Source: Dinochytrium kinnereticum
Lineage: Eukaryota; Chytridiomycota; Chytridiomycetes; Chytridiales; Chytridiaceae
DNA length: 13,769 bases
NCBI GenBank assembly: GCA_027604005.1
Contig: JADGJT010000420.1
Span: 1-13,769 of the forward strand
Reading direction: 5' to 3'
The translations under genes were made by a program, and so were the position numbers. This document shows, one piece after another, positions 1 through 10,064 of this stretch (position 1 is the first letter of the stretch; every line of letters begins with the position of its first letter). The notes beneath the pieces are model-generated. The model made no database searches. It had not been told where the DNA came from and worked only from the letters and a program-made list of their open reading frames with translations.

Positions 1-3000
1 AGCTCTTCACGGTGTCGCGATTCGACTAGACGAGCCTCGGAGGAGCCCTCTGGGCCTTTCTTAAAGAATCGCCTTTTTCATAAAATGAACCACGTTAGTG
101 AAATACGGATATGAATTGGACGTTAATGGTGGGACTTACTGTGGGTCAGAAGCCACCGTCTCAAACTCCTCAATTTCTTTAAGGAGATTCTCCCTATCGA
201 TAATATAATTTCTAGCCGTTTCCCACAATTCGATTGCCTTTATAAACAGAATCAGCTTGAATTTTTTCCCCATTGAATTAGTCTAACCGTTTTCAACTTT
301 TGAGCAAACTTTGCAGAGCCGTATTTGATAGCCATGTCCAGCTTTTGATCAACGGGCATTTTGAGGGCTACCCATAACTGTTCGAGGTGATTTTGGGCTT
401 CCAGGATGTCGAGACTCGACTCTCTTTTTTGAAAGGAGGTTTGCTTTGTTGCTCGAAGAGTTTGGAGGTGCGGCTCGCCGCCAGCAGCACTGGATGCTGG
501 TCTGTTAGCGATCAGGAATGTGTTAGACATTTATCACTGCATGATTCTTTTTTTCCCCTTACTGGCTTGCATCTGGGTCCCCTGGTTTTGCGCTTGAAGC
601 TAGTTTTAGCGACGACGCAGTTTTGGGCCGGCCCTCACTGGCCTCCCCTTCCTTCGAATTAAGGCTAGTCCGCGCACCAGCCTGCTGAATCTCCTCCATA
701 TAGTCTAAAATCCCAGCATTCCAAACACCGTCCTTGTACTCTGTCAAGTTCCGAATTCGTTCACTCTGCCTGATTTTAACCTCCATCGCCTTTCTATTCT
801 CCTCCTCCACGCTACGAAGATATTCTTGCTCCTCTAATAACTTTCGCATGTCCTCGTCATCTTTTTCGCGGTCTACAAGTAGGTCCATAACGAAATCGCA
901 GGTTCGCGTTCGGAGGTAATTAATGTAATCGGCAGTATTGAACGCCTCAATCTTTTTCTTCCGCTTCTTATCAATGTCGTAAGGAATGTATCCCCCAAAG
1001 TTATATTTGAGGACGTTGTAGCGAGATGATAGCGTTTTTCGCATAGCTGCATTACGGTCTTTGATGAACTCGTCAGGAGAAACAGTTACATTATTGCGGT
1101 TATCGCGAGTGCGGAGGCGGACTGAGGGACTGCGGATACTAAAGTCGTCGTGTTCTTCGTCTTCTTCAGGAATCGGGGAGGTCGACTGGGCATTCGTTGG
1201 GGTGAAGGCAGGGATTTCAATGCCCTGGAAGGCTGCTGATAGAGAGATCTTGGGGTCATATGGAGCAGATGGACAACCAATGTGTTCTGAGCTCTCTACG
1301 TTAATTTGAGCCAATATGTTAGGTATCAACGCAATCTTCTAAGCAATCTCTACCATCGCTTGTTTCAAGGTGAAACCCGTTCACAGTTTTCATGATCTCA
1401 TCATACAGCTCCTCAACTTCTTTAAAGCGGCTAAGCTTTTCGTCTGTTTATCAAATTAAAATAGAAAATGCAAAACAAAGTACCAAGACTATTGATTAGC
1501 TTTGCATCAACTTCACTGCCGAACTCGCTCACGGCCGCCGCTGGCTCCGCTGAAAGTGTGATAAATCCCTTAGGTACTCGAAGAGATACCCGTGATTCTA
1601 AAGGTCTAGTGTACATCTGCCGAATGATCATTAAACTTTTCTCATAGGTATTTAGGGATAGTAACCTTATTGGGTCCAACGAAGCTTGGGAAATTGGTAT
1701 CTATATTCTTTCCCATGATCTCTTCCTCCTTTTCGAGAAATATATTAACTAAGTATCCATAGATTGGACAGTTAGGAGCAAAAGCATACCAATTTGTCCA
1801 TGACGGAATAGTCAAAGCTCAAAGTCTCTGTAGTATAATGATCTTGCGATAGGTACCGTTTAGGGTTTTCTGATTTCTAAATTACCAAGTCAGCCATTAC
1901 CTATATTATAAGCATAGCAAAGCTTACAAATTCCTGTCTGTCCTTTCTCCTCTCAAAATTCGACGATAGAGTATGGGCTTGCAAAACCGGATTATCCTGC
2001 ATCTTATTTCCATATGTTTTTTTCAGATCCTTAAGCACTGCAATTCCATCCTCCACGTCACTCTCCTCGGACTCTTCCTCAGTCTCAAGATTTCTCCCCA
2101 TGATTTCCGCCAGATCCCTATTAATCGCCTCGATGTGCTCTCTTTGTTTCGCACCAGAAATAGTTTGATTTGAAGGCATTGCTTTGAGCATCATGGCACG
2201 GCGGACGCTCAAAGGGAACTTTTCAGAAGAATTTTCAATGAAGAGTCGACGTCGGTTGATTGTGTTTTGACTTTTTTGAGTGAGTTTAGGGGGATCCATA
2301 TGGGGGATTGGATGGATGACACTCTCTAGTGCGTCTTTAAACTTGACATAATGTAAATGCATGACATTTAAAGTAGCTTTACCTCTTGTATCTCGTGTTT
2401 TAATTTGTCAAAACGTGGTAGCCCGCCAATTTCGCTCATCTGTGCTCCTCTATCCATCTCAAGCGAGACATCTCTTAACAGTGCTGACGTATTGACGCTA
2501 ATAATACAATTAGAAGTTATGGTCGATAGGAAACCTTTCTACCGCTTATTTAGTTCTGTGCGGAACAAAGATATCACCCTACAACTATTTGCATCCGGGG
2601 AGAACATGGCCAGCTTATCCATTGCTGAAAACGCATGATGAGTTTCTGTGGCACATGTAAGCTGCTTATCACCTGCTTTCTTTTGTCGGCATCTTTCCAA
2701 GATCATCGTTTTTATGGAACCTTAAAAAGCAGAAATCAATTAACCTTTGCCAACCTTTATAATTGCATACCTATCTTTTCAAAGACTTTTGTTATCAACG
2801 TCCTATTCTGCTGGGATGTGAAAGTTGGTACCATAAGCTGCTGTATGCTATTGTATCGATACGCAAGATCGGATATGAACGTGTTGACCTATACCATATG
2901 TGAGAACTCGTCCAATTTCCCTTCTCATAAATACCAATTGCTCTCTCTCATCGGGATCTAGCCATCCCACCAGCTCAATTTCCCCAATAAGTTTTTTCAG

Positions 3001-3422
3001 AAGGGTTGTGATGCTTTGCTCGGCCTTCCCCTTTGCCTTATCTGGAACATTAGGCAAGCAAGGAAAAAAAAGCATGTACGTGAAAAAGTCTCAGGCAAGG
3101 CACCCTTGACGCCTCCTTGCCTGTCATTTCCTTGCTATTAAAAATATCAGCAGAAATTCCTCACCAGCGAATTCGCCAATTCGCCTACCTCTATTCTCGC
3201 CAGCGGTTTCAGCGGAAGTTGATCGTATCCAAAGACTCCCAGGATCTTCCCATACTTTTGATGCCGAAGCATCTGCTCACCAGGGTTTCCCTTTCCAAGC
3301 CTCGCTCGAACTGTATGCCGATGTTCAGCACTCGATACAGCCTTTTCCAAGAATCTGATGCCATCCAGTTCGGCGCCTGTGAAGACGCTTCGCAGGTTGA
3401 ATCTTTCACCCTCTGTAGGCAT
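1..3422 (-). CDS. CCDC87: CCDC87-like coiled-coil protein (3' end cut by window start)
   Basis: Orthologue of animal CCDC87, a protein expressed in testis and sperm in mammals and presumed flagellar; its biochemical role is unknown. Modelled exons (minus strand, 5' to 3'): 3422-3165, 3036-2881, 2840-2771, 2720-2578, 2538-2383, 2341-1928, 1876-1790, 1700-1484, 1443-1354, 1295-563, 501-288, 237-140, 72-1. This gives 902 codons plus 2 nt, against about 850 aa in human. The strongest match is residues 813-902: HLEQLW, then MAIKYGS (human MTIKYSS), then SDPQRFFKK (human SNPNRFFKK). Other matching blocks are FKEVEELYDEI near 510 and the TADYINYL to DFVMDLL stretch in the large exon. The middle holds an acidic run (EEESEESDVED) and charged, coiled-coil-like helices. 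Exons from 2341 leftwards are well supported. The first five are less certain, because several splice sites fit the frame, and an upstream ATG at 3515 is a possible alternative start. There are no transmembrane segments. Confidence 0.82.
3092..3123. repeat. Inverted repeat (9-bp stem, 14-nt loop) inside a CCDC87 intron
   Basis: CAGGCAAGG at 3092-3100 and its exact complement CCTTGCCTG at 3115-3123 flank a 14-nt loop. The pair lies inside the longest intron modelled for the left-hand gene (3037-3164, 128 nt). Folding would shorten the effective distance between the splice sites. A related AGGCAAG copy lies at about 3052-3058. No snoRNA boxes were recognised around it. The function is unknown. 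Confidence 0.55.
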
Positions 3423-3527
3423 TCAGGAGATTGTCATACAAATTCAAATTGTCAGTCAAGGTTTTGGAATATGGGATTTCTGGACACCTGATTCGCCTTT
3501 TATTTCTGTTGACATGGATATATCAGC
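3423..3527 (-). promoter_or_regulatory. 105-nt gap between UBE2U stop and CCDC87 start
   Basis: This gap must contain the end of the UBE2U transcript and, at least in part, the promoter and 5' UTR of the CCDC87-like gene, unless that promoter lies inside the last UBE2U exon. No TATA box and no full RFX-type X-box palindrome were seen. The only recognisable element is an AATAAA on the minus strand. An ATG at 3515-3513 opens a short frame that could splice in phase into the CCDC87 frame (donor about 3487, acceptor about 3413), but this start would overlap the predicted UBE2U 3' end. Confidence 0.4.
3499..3504 (-). terminator. Predicted poly(A) signal of the UBE2U gene (AATAAA)
   Basis: A canonical AATAAA hexamer on the minus strand begins 23 nt past the UBE2U stop codon. 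The position suits cleavage roughly 10-30 nt further on, before the CCDC87 start at 3422. Support is the motif and its position only. Confidence 0.45.
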
Positions 3528-5077
3528 CTACTCCTCAACGTTCAAGGACGACGTCCACTCCTCAAGCTCCAAAGCCTCCTGCTCCCAATCCTCATCCCCA
3601 GAGGCGTAAGGGTTGTCGCTGCCTGACATTCCTTGGCTTCCTCCAGACATAGATATTGAGCCTGTTTTTGAGTTAGCGGGTATATCTGCTCTTGATAAAG
3701 TGCTGTCTGTGTTGCTGCTTTTCTCAGATAAAACTGTCTCCGCATCTGGAGTCTCTATAGGTCTATCCATTTCCTTTGCTGTGCCAGGGCTCTTCCACGC
3801 TTGGAGTCTATTCTCTGACGTGTCTTGCCGCTTTGGTGTTTTCTGCGGTTTTGAGAAGTTGCCATACCAGAGAGTCTTTTGCCTTTTTATAGAAGAAAAA
3901 TAAGGAAAGTAATTCAAAAAAATAGCCACCTTTCAACCATCTCACGAAACTGCTTTTCGTTCAGCTTTGCTCTGGCCGATTGTCCCTCGAGCACAATCAC
4001 GCCAGTTCTCTGTTGAAACTCTGTGTATACATAATTGAACAATATTAGAACTTATGTCCATCGTCAAGGCGCTCTTCACCAGCATCAATAGGCGCGGACG
4101 TGGCCATAGTTTTCCAGTTAAGATGATAATCATCGAATGAAAGTCGTGACACTTTGGGAGGTTCTGCAGCCTTGGCGTTTTGTTTAGGGGCTTTCTCTAT
4201 GAGAGTATGGCGAATTTCGGCCTGCAGCTCTGCTACTGGCTCTTCTTTTACGGAATCGTCTGTACAATGGGGGGGTAGGCCAGCTGTCCCAGGCATTTAG
4301 ACATTGGAGTAAGCCTGGAAACATGAACTCACCCGTTAATCTACGGCTTGCAACCACACAGTCACGCGCAAGCTGCTCATATAGTCTTCTAGAGCTTGCA
4401 AATATCTCCGCGGCTGGTACATTGACGGGGTTCTCCAAGGTGGGATGTGCAAGAAGGTGCTGAGAAATACAAAGTTTTTAATAATAGTGTTTGTAAGCTC
4501 ATACTTAACCTACCTGTAATGAGAGCATGATTCCAACAACCGTGATTCCAGGAAACCACGCATGAGAATTATCGAGCATATTTAGACAAGGCTTCCCCGA
4601 CTGCATTTCGACTAGATCCCAGAGTCAGCCACTTTCATATCAAGTCAAGGAGCCCTACTATTTGGATGGAAAGGGACGGTGAGGAAATGAATCGAGGGCG
4701 GAAGTTCATCGTAATCCGGCCCAAACACCATGTCTATCTTAAACACGCCACCTGTGCAGAAGAATAAGGACAACAACAACATGGTTGCTCATTCTTTTCA
4801 CCTTCCCATGGGGTTCCCGGAGGACCTTCGATAGTTCCCTGCCATCTATATATATCGTCGAGTACAATATTTGCGGTGATTCCCTGCACCGTTTCAACGT
4901 TTCAAGAATGCCATGCACAACACATCGGAGGAGGTAAGTCAGTCAGCAAGGACGCAGCCGGAGTGGCGGTCAGGGTAAGTGCAGGTAAGCAGAAAAGTGT
5001 ATTTTTACCCATGGCAGTGCGGCTCGCTTAATGCGGTAGAGCTCGCGTTGTAACAGCAAGTATGCCCGAGAGGCCAT
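3528..5077 (-). CDS. UBE2U: Ubiquitin-conjugating enzyme E2 U
   Basis: E2 enzyme that carries ubiquitin as a thioester on Cys90 and passes it on with an E3. Exons (minus, 5' to 3'): 5077-5009, 4883-4802, 4751-4659, 4611-4514, 4459-4333, 4259-4080, 4020-3930, 3882-3528, totalling 364 aa with all phases consistent. The start is chosen because MASRAYLLLQREL matches the human UBE2U start (MHGRAYLLLHRDF). The core (1 to about 155) has EGPPGTPWEGGVF, TVPFHPN with HPN at 79-81, SGKPCLNMLDN with Cys90, and LENPVNVPAAEIF. These match UBE2U rather than other E2 families. Beyond the core, residues 193-211 (SRLSFDDYHLNW) match human TTSFSDYYQTW, and the tail (ALELEEWTSSLNVEE) matches human EDLISWTNTLN, so the C-terminal extension is conserved too. 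The gene is tandem with INTS6 upstream (81 nt) and the CCDC87-like gene downstream (105 nt). UBE2U is testis-enriched in mammals, and its substrates are unknown. Confidence 0.92.
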
Positions 5078-5158
5078 TCCCTTGAACTCAGTTTGTCAAT
5101 GGACGTGACAATCTTTGCAACCAATCTCCATGCCAGCTTTCTGCGCCTTTTGCGCCAT
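5078..5158 (-). promoter_or_regulatory. 81-nt INTS6 to UBE2U intergenic gap
   Basis: Space between the INTS6 stop codon and the UBE2U start codon, both on the minus strand. It must hold the INTS6 3' UTR end and at least part of the UBE2U 5' UTR. No AATAAA, TATA box or clear binding site was recognised. A half-site-like GGTTGCAAAG occurs on the minus strand, but it lacks the second arm of an X-box. Confidence 0.35.
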
Positions 5159-8100
5159 TCATTCTCGCCTTGGGAACGAACGGCCTCTGCCGCGTCCGCG
5201 CGCTCCCCCTCTTGGTGGAAAATGCTCTCCTCTTCCTCTGCCTCTCGACGCGTAGTAACTGCCGCTTGAGCTACCCCGACCACGACCGTGATCGCTGCCA
5301 AAGCGCTCAGAAGCTTCATGGGAGGTGTAATAGTTGTCTTCACCACCTGAACCACTCCTTGAACTGTACTGGTAATCTACTGGACGTCCAGTAGACGAAT
5401 TTGATAGAGGAGGAAGGGGTAAGCTCCTCTGTACTGATTCAGTTGAGGAAGAATCCCTAGGGCTGCGAAGCGTGCTGTTAGATGATGTGGAGCCCCACGA
5501 ATCTCTTCTTGTTGGAATCGGGGGGAATGGCGGCATTATTATGGACTGCTGTGGATTGCTGGTCGAACGCTCCATTGTTTGATTCTGCTGGGCCTGATTC
5601 AGGCGCTGACTTTGGTTCTGAACCAGGCGATTGGTGTTAACACGCGGAATCTGTACACTGCTGTAGGGTTTGTTAGCTTCAGAACGCGAGGTCACGTTCG
5701 GAGTTATATGTGAGTTAAGGACATGAACTGGCCTCAGGCCCGTCCGCTCGTCCTGATCTTCGGCGGAGCCTGGCCTTTGCCTTTTCACACCACCTGTCGA
5801 TGATTGCTCCCTCTCATCATAATCCATGCTACTTTTGCGCTTCAGACCCTCCGCCTCTCTCCCAATACCCTCTTGCCTTCTCTGCAATCTCGGATCTCTC
5901 GAAACCTTTTCGCTACTCCGAGAGCCTGCCAAGAGAAGAGACGTCAATGCGGCGGGTGTGAGAACCTGCAGCTCTGAAGGTAGCTGCATAAGACTCATAA
6001 TATCTTGCAGGGTTTTTTGTTCGGTCACTTGAGGAGCAGGTGGGCTCACTGTCAGAGTAGATTGCATCGTTGATCTAGGACCACTCTCCAATTGGCCAAA
6101 GCTTTGATGTTGTGCGGTAAGCCTTGGGTCTCTTTTGACGCGTTTTGGAGCTTCGCTCGTCGAATGTACGTGAGATCCTTCGAGCCCGGATGACAAAGAC
6201 GGGTAGTTCTCTGATAAAGACAATAATCCAGTAATATCTAGTGGAGGCGACAACGAACGCTTCCGGGTTAGAGAATGCCACTGCCGCATAGATTCTTCAG
6301 TTGATTCTGTTGTTTCTTGAACCCGTCCAGCGATTGCCGGAGGGGCATCTGCGGGTTCTGTGTCATTCCTCCTTGATCCCTCTAAAGGCAAGACCCCGTT
6401 GCTTATCGAATTTGCGTCAGCCCAATACTCTCTTTTTTGAGAAGTAATGTTCGTGGCGGGCAGCGAAGAGGGTGTAGCTGAAGATGATGAAGGGGATTCG
6501 GGGTTACTTAATTCTATCGGTTTAAAGCCCAAGGCGTCTAGTTCATTCCTTGCACGCAGCTTTTCCTTATACTGTTCTGCCAGCTTTGAAAAGTCGACAT
6601 TCCCCTCCATCCAGTCGCTAAGTGCCACATTATGCCGAAGTACATAAGTAACCGTTCCTTGCTTTTGTAAAGTCGGAAGTTCATGCAAGGCTGAGCGTCG
6701 ACTGGCGTCAGAGCCAGCGTCACTGGGAGTGGGACTAGCTGATCTTGCTCGTCGATATCGGAGCTTTTTCGATGGGATAGGAGTGCTGTCTGAGATGTCA
6801 ACAGATAGGGCTAAGGCCTCGTTGGAAGCTTCATCCTCAGACGAGTTACTTTTGATTTTTGTACCCCATGGACTTCCAAAAGGATCCCGATTTGATTTTA
6901 GCAAAATCTCATCGTCAGTCTCGAATGGATTTCTCAAACTTTGCTTAAGTTGAGCATTAAACGCCGTTTGGTAGTTCCCCATTTCCGCCATTGGTATTGA
7001 ATGCAGACGATCTGCATCTTGTCTTTAGCCAAAAAACGTGATTTTCTTGATATCAAACCTTCATCTTCTTGTTTTCGTTTTTTGGACGGGGGCTCAGTTA
7101 ACATTTGAAAGCTACGTCTTAAGACATTCAGTTCCCCGAGTACCTTGGCCCTGGAAACATCAAAAGCGTTTTCGCACAATGATATAGACAACGAGGCAAT
7201 CCCCGTGGAGGATTCCTCCTTCATAACTTTTGCTGACGATTTCAGTACCTAAAGCCTTGAGTTAAGATACCGTCATTAACCCTACCCTGCTTTTATCAAT
7301 AGGGAAGAGTTTATCAAATTCAGCCTGAGCCTGCTGTTGCGTTAGACAAATCGACCTTATGGCAGTCTGACCTGATCTTTAGAGCTAGAGGCGAAGCAAT
7401 ATATAGGCCATTTTGATACGTTTGTCATCATCGACGGTAATATCGCTCCACTGATTCCAAGCCTCTCCAGCGTGGTCTTCAGCGGCTAGACACGGTATCA
7501 TTACATAGCTGGAAGCATATGAATTACCTGCTGATAATATACAGGAATTGATGCAAAGTATTCGGTGAATTGCTTCCTCCAACCTCCTGGTATATTGTTC
7601 TTCAGTTTGGGATGCTTATTCATGTGCTCTATTTTGGCCATGTGAGCATAGACGATATCGCAATAATTAGCATTAACCTAGTTGAGCGCCAACAAACCCA
7701 GCAGTTTGAATAGGACAGGAAAGTTATATGGTAAAATATACATATTGACGCCTCCTCGGCTTGCAGAGCTGACTTTAAGGAATCCAAAAGGATAACCAAG
7801 GCCAGGTTCTCGTGCGCTATTTCTCACAAAGAGCTAGAGAGAAAGGGAGGCATTACTATAAAACATTGAGAAAGCCTTCAGCTTACTGCCCAACACGTTC
7901 CATGCTTCCTGTTAAGAAGATCACCCCAATTCGCCTGGTCCATGTGCAGACGATCAAACGGAAGTGATTGGGGAATATTGAATGTTGTGTCGATCGTCTG
8001 GTATGAAATGATAGGAAAGGCGGTTCGGGCAGGCTGATGCAGAGTCATTCAGTTAAAACGCGAAATATCATATTCCTTACTGGCAGCGCAAGCCTAGGAT

Positions 8101-9273
8101 CAACCCAATATGATTCCGGAATGGGAAGGGTCTTCCCCTCCTCTTTCATTGGGAAAAGGTCAGTTTTCTGTGGTTCACGACAAGGAGTCCCCTTGGCTTT
8201 CAAAAATGCCATGTTGAGGATTTGAGCGTCAATACTGATACAGAACTTTTAGTATACCATCAACTTCTTCCAACATTATAGTGAGTTGTGAATTGACAGC
8301 AACAGGCAGCTGTGGTGAGATACCGGAATGGGGAGGCTTCTGAGCTCCCATACAGTTTTCGATGCACAGTTGCATAATGCGAGGTGATCCAATCCGAAAT
8401 ACTTCACCTGTAACATGTTTGTAAAATGTCAAAAGCCTTATGGCGGTACCATTCATCGCATTGCTCATGGACATGGTTTCATGATTGAACGGAGCCCCAT
8501 CTGGCGCCAGAATAAACGTCAAAAGCTTTTGATCCCACCGAAAAGGCTCCAAGTACGTCTTGCAGCCAGAGCTCCTCAAGCCAGGTATCATTAACTTTTT
8601 CAGAGAAGAGATAAAGCGCATCAGCAACCACTTCACAAAAGAAAAGCTCCAATACACACTTTTTCGTCTAATACTGGCTTGCCTCTGTCAAGCCAGAGAA
8701 ATTTGGTTTCATCCGTGAACCAGAAAAATACTGTCGGTTCATGGGCTCCCGCGTATCGACCAGACCCCGGAGATTCCAGTCCACTCTGGAACCTGTAACA
8801 GTTCACATAATCAAAAGCCGCGTTAAGCGCCTGACCAGCAGTCGAAAGATCACGGGCCTCAAGATGCCTTAGTTCGGATAGAAGTTCCTGTGGCGATTCC
8901 GAAAACCCAGCCTTTGAATTCCATCAGACTGATATTTCGACATTAAAAGAAAAGCAACCTTGTAACATGACGGCATGTCAGCATAGGTCACTAGGAGGTA
9001 TTTGTGATTCTGCTTATCAGATCTTCTCATTTCCCACTGTTTTTCAGAATCCCAATTAAAGCGAGATGATTATTAGAATTGCGTCTTTGGCATTGGATTC
9101 TGCCATGGTTGGCACACTCTGATCTGGGAACCAGAATGCGAATCCCCACCGGCAGCCTGGACAACCTTAAAGAAATGCTCAACGCCATGTTTCGCACAAT
9201 CTAGGAAGGACATCCCATTGCTAAAAGTACGGCTCATGGAGCCGCTGGTGTCGACTATGAAGATATAAAGCAT
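5159..9273 (-). CDS. INTS6: Integrator complex subunit 6 (von Willebrand A domain)
   Basis: Subunit of Integrator, the nuclear complex that cleaves nascent RNA and ends paused RNA polymerase II transcription; in animals INTS6 helps recruit PP2A. Exons (minus): 9273-9118, 9036-8959, 8911-8675, 8630-8258, 8196-8081, 8033-7887, 7833-7698, 7628-7528, 7485-7372, 7333-7286, 7248-7059, 7017-5159, about 1184 aa. The start MLYIFIVDTSGSM aligns with human MPILLFLIDTSASM, and D8-x-S10-x-S12 is the MIDAS metal site. Further matches: ELRHLEARDLSTAGQAL (human ELKNLQAEGLTTLGQSL), FTDE at 143-146, EPFRWDQ at 185-191, PIPESYW, SLPFDRL, GTCWALFVRNSA, GYPFGFLK and LPYNFPVL, and near 566-582 HSIPMAEMGNYQ (human HSVPIAQMGNYQ). 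A basic KKRK patch lies before 565. Residues 600-1140 are mostly disordered, Ser/Pro-rich and charged; 1143-1184 are RG-rich. The C-terminal helical domain of animal INTS6 is not found. The exon 3/4 junction (8631-8674) has alternative in-frame splices. Confidence 0.92.
5162..5287 (-). other. RG-rich C-terminal tail of INTS6
   Basis: The last 42 residues of the INTS6 model (1143-1184) are dominated by GRGRG, SRGRGRG and RGRGRGR runs with a few aromatic residues. Such RG/RGG tails commonly bind RNA and are arginine-methylated. This segment sits where animal INTS6 has a folded C-terminal domain. A second frame across the same DNA (5005-5355) is also open, but its product has no recognisable relatives. 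Confidence 0.8.
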
Positions 9274-9328
9274 CGTTTCATGGTTTTTTTGGAGCCCGCA
9301 ACCAAAAAGTTTGATTTTGATTTTTGAG
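9274..9328. promoter_or_regulatory. 55-nt divergent promoter region, INTS6 / UBE2E
   Basis: Only 55 nt separate the INTS6 ATG (9273, minus) from the UBE2E ATG (9329, plus). The gap is rich in T/A runs (TGGTTTTTTTGG, GATTTTGATTTTTG) and has no TATA box. Transcription of both genes must start here or inside the first coding exon of the partner. Both starts have a purine at -3. The INTS6 frame stays open through the gap to an in-frame ATG at 9375, so a 34-residue N-terminal extension is formally possible, but homology supports 9273. Confidence 0.6.
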
Positions 9329-10030
<702 letters not shown>

Positions 10031-10064
10031 TGGATGAGCCTGAGCATATGTACAATCTATATTA
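10031..10064. other. 34-nt convergent gap, UBE2E / TAF2 3' ends
   Basis: The UBE2E stop (10028-10030, plus) and the TAF2 stop (10065-10067, minus) face each other across 34 nt. No AATAAA was seen on either strand here. Normal 3' UTRs for both genes must run into the other gene's coding region, so the transcripts are expected to be antisense at their ends. Confidence 0.7.

Noticed and set aside
3413..3515. Extra first CCDC87 exon from ATG 3515-3513
   Set aside because: It splices in phase but sits 12 nt from the UBE2U stop and overlaps its predicted poly(A) region. Kept only as an alternative.
4840..4860. TATATATA-like TATA box
   Set aside because: It lies inside UBE2U exon 2 and encodes the DDIYRW segment.
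3423..5158. RFX X-box motifs that would mark flagellar gene promoters
   Set aside because: Only half-sites (such as GTTGCC near 3859 and GGTTGC near 5117) were seen; no complete palindrome near either start codon.
5005..5355. 116-codon minus frame overlapping the INTS6 C-terminus and the UBE2U first exon
   Set aside because: It is a second frame of the RG-rich coding region; the INTS6 frame continues from the conserved HSIPMAEMGNYQ block, and UBE2U exon 1 in its own frame matches the family start.
8631..8674. Frameshift or pseudogene signal in INTS6 between exons 3 and 4
   Set aside because: The frame change is explained by a GT-AG intron. At least two in-phase choices exist, so the junction is uncertain but not broken.
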